NCBI RefSeq assembly: GCF_014252375.1
Contig: NZ_CP059221.1
Coordinates: 382,001 to 446,000, forward strand
DNA: 64,000 nt
From: Blattabacterium cuenoti
GTDB taxonomy: Bacteria > Bacteroidota > Bacteroidia > Flavobacteriales > Blattabacteriaceae
Direction: 5' to 3'
In this document: piece by piece, positions 58,967-64,000 of the stretch
How positions within the stretch are numbered: the first letter of the stretch is position 1
Layout of the letters: each line of letters begins with the position of its first letter
Position numbers and translations under genes: made by a program
The notes under the pieces: model-generated
The model's database searches: none
What the model was told of the DNA's origin: nothing
The model's input: the letters and a program-made list of their open reading frames with translations, nothing else

Positions 58967-59722
58967 TCAAAAAAATGAAAGGATATATTCTTTATTTAAA
59001 ATAGAAATATGTTCAGTAGATATTCCTTTAGGACACTCAGTTTCACAAGTTTTTGTATTTGTACAACTTCCAAATCCTTCTTCATCCATTTTGTTAACCA
59101 TATTTAATACTCTTTTTTTTCTTTCTATTTTACCTTGGGGTAACATAGATAAGTGTGCAATTTTTGATGAAACAAATAACATCGCAGATCCATTTTTACA
59201 TGAAGCGACACATGCTCCACAACCAATACAAGAAGCGGCATTAAAAGATTTTTCTGCATCATCTTTAGATATTAAAATATTATTTCCGTCTACTGTATTT
59301 CCAAAAGTATTTACAGAAATAAAACCTCCTGACATAATAATTCTATCAAAAGATGATCTATCAACAATAAGGTCCTTAATAATAGGAAAAGATGTTGCTC
59401 TCCATGGTTCTATCCATATAGTTTCATTATTAATAAAATTACGCATATATACTTGACAAGTAGTAGTTAAACTATCAGGACCATGAGCTCTTCCATTTAT
59501 ATATAATGAACACATTCCACAGATTCCTTCTCTACAATCATGATCAAATGATATAGGATCTTCTTTTTTAGAAGTTATTATATTATTATTCACTATATCC
59601 AACATTTCTAAAAAAGAACTATTAGGTGATATATTATAAACTTTATATGTTTTAAACTTTCCTATTTCTATATTATTTTTTTGTCTCCAAATTTTTAACT
59701 TGAAATTAAGTAAATTATCCAT
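58967..59722 (-). CDS. sdhB: Succinate dehydrogenase/fumarate reductase iron-sulfur subunit
   Basis: Carries electrons from SdhA flavin to the quinone site. The 251-residue protein has cysteine ligands for three clusters: CREGICGMC with a later Cys (2Fe-2S, about 64-76), CIGCGACVASC (4Fe-4S), and CTNTKTCETECPKGI (last cluster). Operon order sdhC-sdhA-sdhB is typical of the type-B, single-cytochrome-subunit enzyme. Confidence 0.97.
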   Translation of the reverse strand: MDNLLNFKLKIWRQKNNIEIGKFKTYKVYNISPNSSFLEMLDIVNNNIITSKKEDPISFDHDCREGICGMCSLYINGRAHGPDSLTTTCQVYMRNFINNETIWIEPWRATSFPIIKDLIVDRSSFDRIIMSGGFISVNTFGNTVDGNNILISKDDAEKSFNAASCIGCGACVASCKNGSAMLFVSSKIAHLSMLPQGKIERKKRVLNMVNKMDEEGFGSCTNTKTCETECPKGISTEHISILNKEYILSFF

Positions 59723-59729
59723 AAAATAA

Positions 59730-61775
59730 TTATTTATAAGATCTTGATTCCATTTTAATAAATTTAAAATCTAGATTTTCTTTATGCATAATTTCTTCGC
59801 TAATTTTTTTATTAGATGAATATTCCCATGCTGAAACGTTTTTATATCTTTTATCATCACGTAATGCTTCTCCATCTTTTGTTTGATATTCTTCTCTAAA
59901 ATGACTACCACAAGATTCATTTCTTTTTAAGGCATCCATTGCCATTAATTCACCTAACTCTAAAAAATCAGATAATCTAATAGCTTTTTCTAATTCATTA
60001 TTAATTCCGTTTTCTACTTCATTTCCAGGTACTATAACGTTTTTCCAAAACTCATTACGAATTTCTTTTATGTATTTTATGGATTTTATTAATCCATCAA
60101 AACTTCTTGTCATTCCAACATATTTCCACATAATATTTCCAAGTTTTTTATGAAAAAAATCTACAGATTTTTTTCCTTTTTTTCTAATTAATTTTTTAAT
60201 AACATTTTTTATTTCTTTTTCCGATTTTATAAATTCATTATTTTTTATTGTTAATTTATCTTTATGATTTACATATTTTGATAAATAATCAGTAATTGTA
60301 TAAGGAAGAATAAAGTATCCGTCTGCTAATCCTTGCATCAATGCTGATGCTCCTAATCTATTTGCTCCATGATCTGAAAAATTAGATTCTCCTATTGAAA
60401 AACATCCAGGAATAGTAGACATTAAATTATAATCTACCCATATTCCACCCATTGTATAATGAACTGCAGGGTAAATTTTCATAGGGCTATTATATGGATT
60501 ATCATTAGTAATTCTTTCATACATATGAAATAAATTACCATATTTTGTATTTATTATTTTTTTACCAATATTTTTTAATTCTAAATTAGTTAATTTATTT
60601 AAATCCATATTTAATTCATTTGCTCTTTCTTTTCCATATTTTATCATAGACTGTTCAAAATCTAAAAACACTCCTTCTTTTGTTTCATTATTTTCTATAC
60701 CATATCCTTTATCACAACGTTCTTTAGCTGCTCTTGAAGCAACATCTCTTGGTACTAGATTTCCAAAAGAAGGGTAACGTCTTTCTAAAAAATAATCTCT
60801 TTCATTTTCAGTTATATCTGATGCTTTCTTCTTTCCTTTTCGTATTAAAATTGAATCTTTTATTTTTATCGGGACCCATATTCTTCCATCATTACGTAAT
60901 GATTCAGACATTAATGTTAATTTTGATTGATAACTACCATGTATAGGTATACATGTTGGATGTATTTGTGTAAAACATGGATTAGCAAAATATCCTCCTT
61001 TTTTATGAACTTTCCATGCAGAACTAGCATTAGAACCCATAGCATTAGTAGATAAAAAAAATATATTTCCATATCCTCCTGAAGCTATAACCACGGCATG
61101 TGATATATGTCTTTCTATTTTTCCAGTTAATAAGTTTCTTGCAATTATTCCTCTAGCACATCCATCCACAATTACTAAATCTAACATCTCATATCTACTA
61201 TACATTTTAATTCTTCCTTTTCCTATTTGCCTAGACATAGCAGAATAACAAGCTAATAAAAGTTGTTGTCCAGTTTGTCCTTTAGAATAAAAAGTTCTTG
61301 AAACTTTTGTTCCACCAAAAGATCTGGTATCAAGATAACCAGCATAATCACGTGCAAATGGTACTCCTTGAGCTACACATTGATCTATTATATAAGAAGA
61401 TATTTCAGATAAACGATATACATTAGATTCTCTTGATCTAAAATCACCACCCTTTATTGTATCATAAAATAATTGATAAACTGAGTCATTATCAACTTTA
61501 TAGTTTTTTGATGCATTAATTCCTCCTTGAGCTGCAACAGAATGAGCCCTTCTTGGAGAATCTTGATAACAAAATGATTTTATTTTATAACCTAATTCAG
61601 CTAAAGTTGCAGATGCAGATCCTCCAGCTAATCCAGTTCCAACTACAATTATTTCTATGTTGTTTCTATTATTAGGTGATATTTTTTTTAAATATGATTT
61701 ACAATTTTTCCATTTTTCATGTAAATCTCCTTTTGGGATCTTTGAATTTAAAATTGATGTATTTTTTTTGTGCAT
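59730..61775 (-). CDS. sdhA: Succinate dehydrogenase/fumarate reductase flavoprotein subunit
   Basis: FAD-containing catalytic subunit, 681 residues. The N-terminal FAD motif [15 protein letters not shown] (about 46-60) is followed by [14 protein letters not shown], whose His binds FAD covalently. The substrate-site [10 protein letters not shown] and [10 protein letters not shown] are intact. Length and the long N-terminal leader match Bacteroidota SdhA. Seven bases separate it from sdhB. Confidence 0.98.
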   Translation of the reverse strand: MHKKNTSILNSKIPKGDLHEKWKNCKSYLKKISPNNRNNIEIIVVGTGLAGGSASATLAELGYKIKSFCYQDSPRRAHSVAAQGGINASKNYKVDNDSVYQLFYDTIKGGDFRSRESNVYRLSEISSYIIDQCVAQGVPFARDYAGYLDTRSFGGTKVSRTFYSKGQTGQQLLLACYSAMSRQIGKGRIKMYSRYEMLDLVIVDGCARGIIARNLLTGKIERHISHAVVIASGGYGNIFFLSTNAMGSNASSAWKVHKKGGYFANPCFTQIHPTCIPIHGSYQSKLTLMSESLRNDGRIWVPIKIKDSILIRKGKKKASDITENERDYFLERRYPSFGNLVPRDVASRAAKERCDKGYGIENNETKEGVFLDFEQSMIKYGKERANELNMDLNKLTNLELKNIGKKIINTKYGNLFHMYERITNDNPYNSPMKIYPAVHYTMGGIWVDYNLMSTIPGCFSIGESNFSDHGANRLGASALMQGLADGYFILPYTITDYLSKYVNHKDKLTIKNNEFIKSEKEIKNVIKKLIRKKGKKSVDFFHKKLGNIMWKYVGMTRSFDGLIKSIKYIKEIRNEFWKNVIVPGNEVENGINNELEKAIRLSDFLELGELMAMDALKRNESCGSHFREEYQTKDGEALRDDKRYKNVSAWEYSSNKKISEEIMHKENLDFKFIKMESRSYK

Positions 61776-61788
61776 TTAATTAATTTCA

Positions 61789-62439
61789 TTAATTAAAAAA
61801 AAACCAAATAGCAATTGAAGAAAATCCAATACAAATAAAACAAAAATAAAAACATCCTAATCTTTTTATCCAAATTATATTTTTTTTTCCAGATAATCCT
61901 AAAGATTGAAAAGATGATTGAAATCCATGATTTAAATGAATTCCTAAAATTATAAAAGAAAATATATATATAGATGTATAAAATGGATTTTTAAATAATG
62001 AAGTTACTATATAATAATCTGAAATATTGTTAGAATATTTCATAGGAAATGAAAAATTTATCAAATGCAATATCAAAAAACATAAAATCAATATTCCTGT
62101 AATAATCATTTTACTATTAATAAAGTTATTAATTATAGAATTAAAATTTAAATATTTAAAATTTATATTTCCTTTAGATATATTATTTTTAATAGATAAT
62201 TTTATTCCCATAAAAATATGGATAAAAAATCCGGAAGCAAGAAAATACTCCATTATTCGAATGATAATATTTTTTCTCATAAAAAAAACTGCTTCATTAA
62301 AAGCTGTTTCTCCTAAAAAAAGAAATAAATTAACACTTAGATGTAATAATAAAAAAATCATAAGAAATATTCCAGTAAATGCCATTAATATTTTTTTTCC
62401 AATAGAAGATTGAAAAATGTTTAAACAACTTATATTCAC
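61789..62439 (-). CDS. sdhC: Succinate dehydrogenase cytochrome b558 subunit
   Basis: Membrane anchor and quinone-reaction subunit of a type-B succinate:menaquinone oxidoreductase. The 216-residue protein has five hydrophobic segments, starting with IGKKILMAFTGIFLMIFLLLH. Histidines that can ligate two haems occur in LLHLSVN, FIHIFMGIKL, LILHLINF and GIHLNHGF. Fits a menaquinone chain together with ndh and menF. It is 12 bases after iscS. Confidence 0.94.
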   Translation of the reverse strand: MNISCLNIFQSSIGKKILMAFTGIFLMIFLLLHLSVNLFLFLGETAFNEAVFFMRKNIIIRIMEYFLASGFFIHIFMGIKLSIKNNISKGNINFKYLNFNSIINNFINSKMIITGILILCFLILHLINFSFPMKYSNNISDYYIVTSLFKNPFYTSIYIFSFIILGIHLNHGFQSSFQSLGLSGKKNIIWIKRLGCFYFCFICIGFSSIAIWFFFN

Positions 62440-62451
62440 TTAATTTATTTT

Positions 62452-63630
62452 TTATTTTTTGTTAAAAAATTTTCTAATCTTTTTTAAAGATTCTATAAGC
62501 AAATCTATATCTTTTTTTTCATTAAATATTCCAAAAGATATTCTAATAGGCATCATTTTTTTCAAAAAAACTTTATCTGTAATATGTTGAATAACATGGG
62601 AAATTTTTTTTTTAGAACTTTTACAAGAACTACCTTTAGATACAGAAATTCCCATTAAATCTAATTTAAAATAAAGTAAATAATCTATTTTTGATATAGG
62701 ATATAAAAAATTTAATATTGCATGACTACTTCTATTAAAATCTTTAGACAATCCATTAAATATTAAAGATGGAATAAGCTTTTCTAATTGTAAAATACAA
62801 TAATATTTTAATTCTTTAATTTTTTTTATATGATCAACAAAGTTGTTATAAGATAATTGTAATGCTTTTGATGCACCTACTATTCCTGATATATTTTCAG
62901 TACCTAAACGAATACCATGTTCTTGATTATTTATTGAAACTGAAAATTTAATTTTATTTAAAATATTTTTTTTTATAACAACAAAACCTATTCCTTTTGG
63001 CCCATAAAATTTGTGGGCACTTGCAGTAATAAAGTCTACTTGTAATTTTTTCATATTAACAAGAAAATTACCTATAAACTGAATAGTATCGGAATGAAAA
63101 TAAGAATTATATTTATTACATAATTCAATAACTGATTTTGTATTTAAAATATTTCCAATTTCATTATTTACATACATTAAACTAACTAAAATTTTCCCCG
63201 AACATGAATGAAATTTTTTCATTAAGAAATTCATATGATTTAAATCAATAATTCCATTTTTATCAAATTGAATAAAACTTACAGGTATATTATATAATTT
63301 AGAAAAATTAGAAATTGAATTTAAAACGGAAAAATGTTCTATTTTAGAAGTTAAAATATGTTTAATATTTAAATATTGTATAGAAAATTTAAATACTAAT
63401 TCATTTGCCTCAGTTCCTCCAGATGTAAAAATAATTTCACTAGGATCAGAATTTATTGTATTAGCTATAGATATTCTAGATTCTTCTATTAAAGATCTTG
63501 CTTTTCTTCCATAACTATGTTGTAAAGAAGATGGATTACCAAATGTATATTTTAAAGTATCTATCATAACCTTTATTACTTCATTTCTAATAGGAGTTGA
63601 TGAAGCATTATCTAAATATACTTTTTTCAT
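62452..63630 (-). CDS. iscS: Cysteine desulfurase, IscS/NifS type
   Basis: PLP enzyme that releases sulfur from cysteine for Fe-S clusters and tRNA thiolation. The 392-residue protein begins VYLDNASSTPIRNEV and has SGGTEANELV, the PLP Lys in SAHKFYGPKG (about 207-216), RLGTENISG and the persulfide-carrying Cys in KGSSCKSSK (about 330-338). The motif before the PLP lysine reads FHSDTIQF instead of the usual TDAVQ, a mild divergence. Feeds the Fe-S proteins in this window (SdhB, MiaB). It is first in the iscS-sdhCAB cluster. Confidence 0.92.
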   Translation of the reverse strand: MKKVYLDNASSTPIRNEVIKVMIDTLKYTFGNPSSLQHSYGRKARSLIEESRISIANTINSDPSEIIFTSGGTEANELVFKFSIQYLNIKHILTSKIEHFSVLNSISNFSKLYNIPVSFIQFDKNGIIDLNHMNFLMKKFHSCSGKILVSLMYVNNEIGNILNTKSVIELCNKYNSYFHSDTIQFIGNFLVNMKKLQVDFITASAHKFYGPKGIGFVVIKKNILNKIKFSVSINNQEHGIRLGTENISGIVGASKALQLSYNNFVDHIKKIKELKYYCILQLEKLIPSLIFNGLSKDFNRSSHAILNFLYPISKIDYLLYFKLDLMGISVSKGSSCKSSKKKISHVIQHITDKVFLKKMMPIRISFGIFNEKKDIDLLIESLKKIRKFFNKK

Positions 63631-63798
63631 TTTTTTATTTAAAATTATTGTAAATCATTTCTATATATTATATGAATTTATTTTTATTTAAATTTAATAA
63701 CACATATAAATTAAATTTAAATTAACTTTTTACAAAAATTTTTTAAATTTTAAATATTTTAAAATATCTATTTTATTTTTATTTAATATTGAATAAAT
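63631..63798. other. AT-rich divergent intergenic region
   Basis: Lies between iscS (minus) and rny (plus). Almost only A and T. I find no gene, no GC-containing hairpin and no -7 TAnnTTTG match. In free-living relatives zapA often precedes rny; no trace of it is seen. Confidence 0.5.
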
Positions 63799-64000
63799 AT
63801 GAAAATAAATGTTGGAATTTCGGCTTTTATGGGGTTTTTCATCGGAATTATTACATGTTATTTTTTATGGAAAAAAATTATATTTAAAAAATATATAAAA
63901 TTTTTAAAAAAAGCTGTTAATAAATCAGAAAAAATAATAAAAAATGCTAATGAAAAAGGTGAATATATAAAAAGAATAAAAATTATTCATGCAAAAAAAA
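63799..64000 (+). CDS. rny: Ribonuclease Y, 5' part (cut by window edge)
   Basis: First 67 codons of a plus-strand gene open to the window edge. It begins MKINVGISAFMGFFIGIITC with a single transmembrane segment, followed by a Lys/Glu-rich coiled coil with KAVNKSEKIIKNANEKGEY, the usual start of membrane-anchored endoribonuclease Y. The KH and HD domains that would confirm the call lie beyond the window, so the assignment rests on topology and the coiled-coil pattern. Confidence 0.7.
   Translation, partial: MKINVGISAFMGFFIGIITCYFLWKKIIFKKYIKFLKKAVNKSEKIIKNANEKGEYIKRIKIIHAKK

Overview
The window is an extremely AT-rich, gene-dense chromosome segment with no phage, insertion sequence, CRISPR array or plasmid gene. 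Gene order and protein types are those of Bacteroidota, class Flavobacteriia: miaB / sigma-54 activator / lptE / secG / groES / groEL; nusB / yajC / coaE; tRNA / tuf / tRNA-Trp / secE / nusG / rplKAJL / rpoBC; a PUR-alpha-like DUF3276 protein; a Bacteroidota-type omega subunit; and promoters with the Bacteroidota -7 box TAnnTTTG. The AT bias, near-absent intergenic DNA, many overlapping genes, TTG and apparently ATT starts, and loss of genes from inside conserved clusters indicate an insect endosymbiont with a reduced genome. A Blattabacterium-like cockroach symbiont is the best guess. The genus is an inference from gene content, because no search was possible.

Layout. 1-10 kb: 5' part of yidC, pyrG, the SRP RNA, clpX, obg, adk, a full-length but catalytically degenerate lipoamide dehydrogenase, a transaldolase-family aldolase, rpoZ, bamD, ferritin and dapA. 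10-18 kb: an RRM protein, pncB, miaB, a sigma-54 activator, lptE with a serine-rich tandem repeat, secG, and groESL behind a near-consensus sigma-54 promoter, closed by a bidirectional terminator shared with kdsC. 18-33 kb: DUF3276, nusB, yajC, coaE, a short gene for ribosomal protein bTHX, a YugP-like protease, ndh, menF with a hotdog thioesterase, idi, queD, gcvT, a MATE exporter, aroC, miaA, tRNA-Val, folC and glnS. 33-46 kb: the rpoC-to-tRNA transcription/translation operon on the minus strand. 46-64 kb: lspA, ileS, mutS, tRNA-Gly and tRNA-Leu, guaB, a small lipoprotein, rplS, glmM, dnaB, accA, sdhBAC, iscS and the 5' end of rny.

How the genes fit together. NDH-2 (ndh), a menaquinone branch enzyme (menF) and a type-B succinate dehydrogenase (sdhCAB) outline a short menaquinone-based respiratory chain. 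aroC supplies chorismate to menF and to aromatic amino acids, and dapA starts lysine/diaminopimelate synthesis. bamD, lptE, lspA, yidC, secE, secG and yajC show that an outer membrane and export system remain, although bamD and lptE appear to have lost their lipid-anchor cysteine. No stretch longer than 300 bases lacks a gene. The largest gaps are 18613-18810, 54063-54257 and 63631-63798, which are AT-rich divergent intergenic regions.
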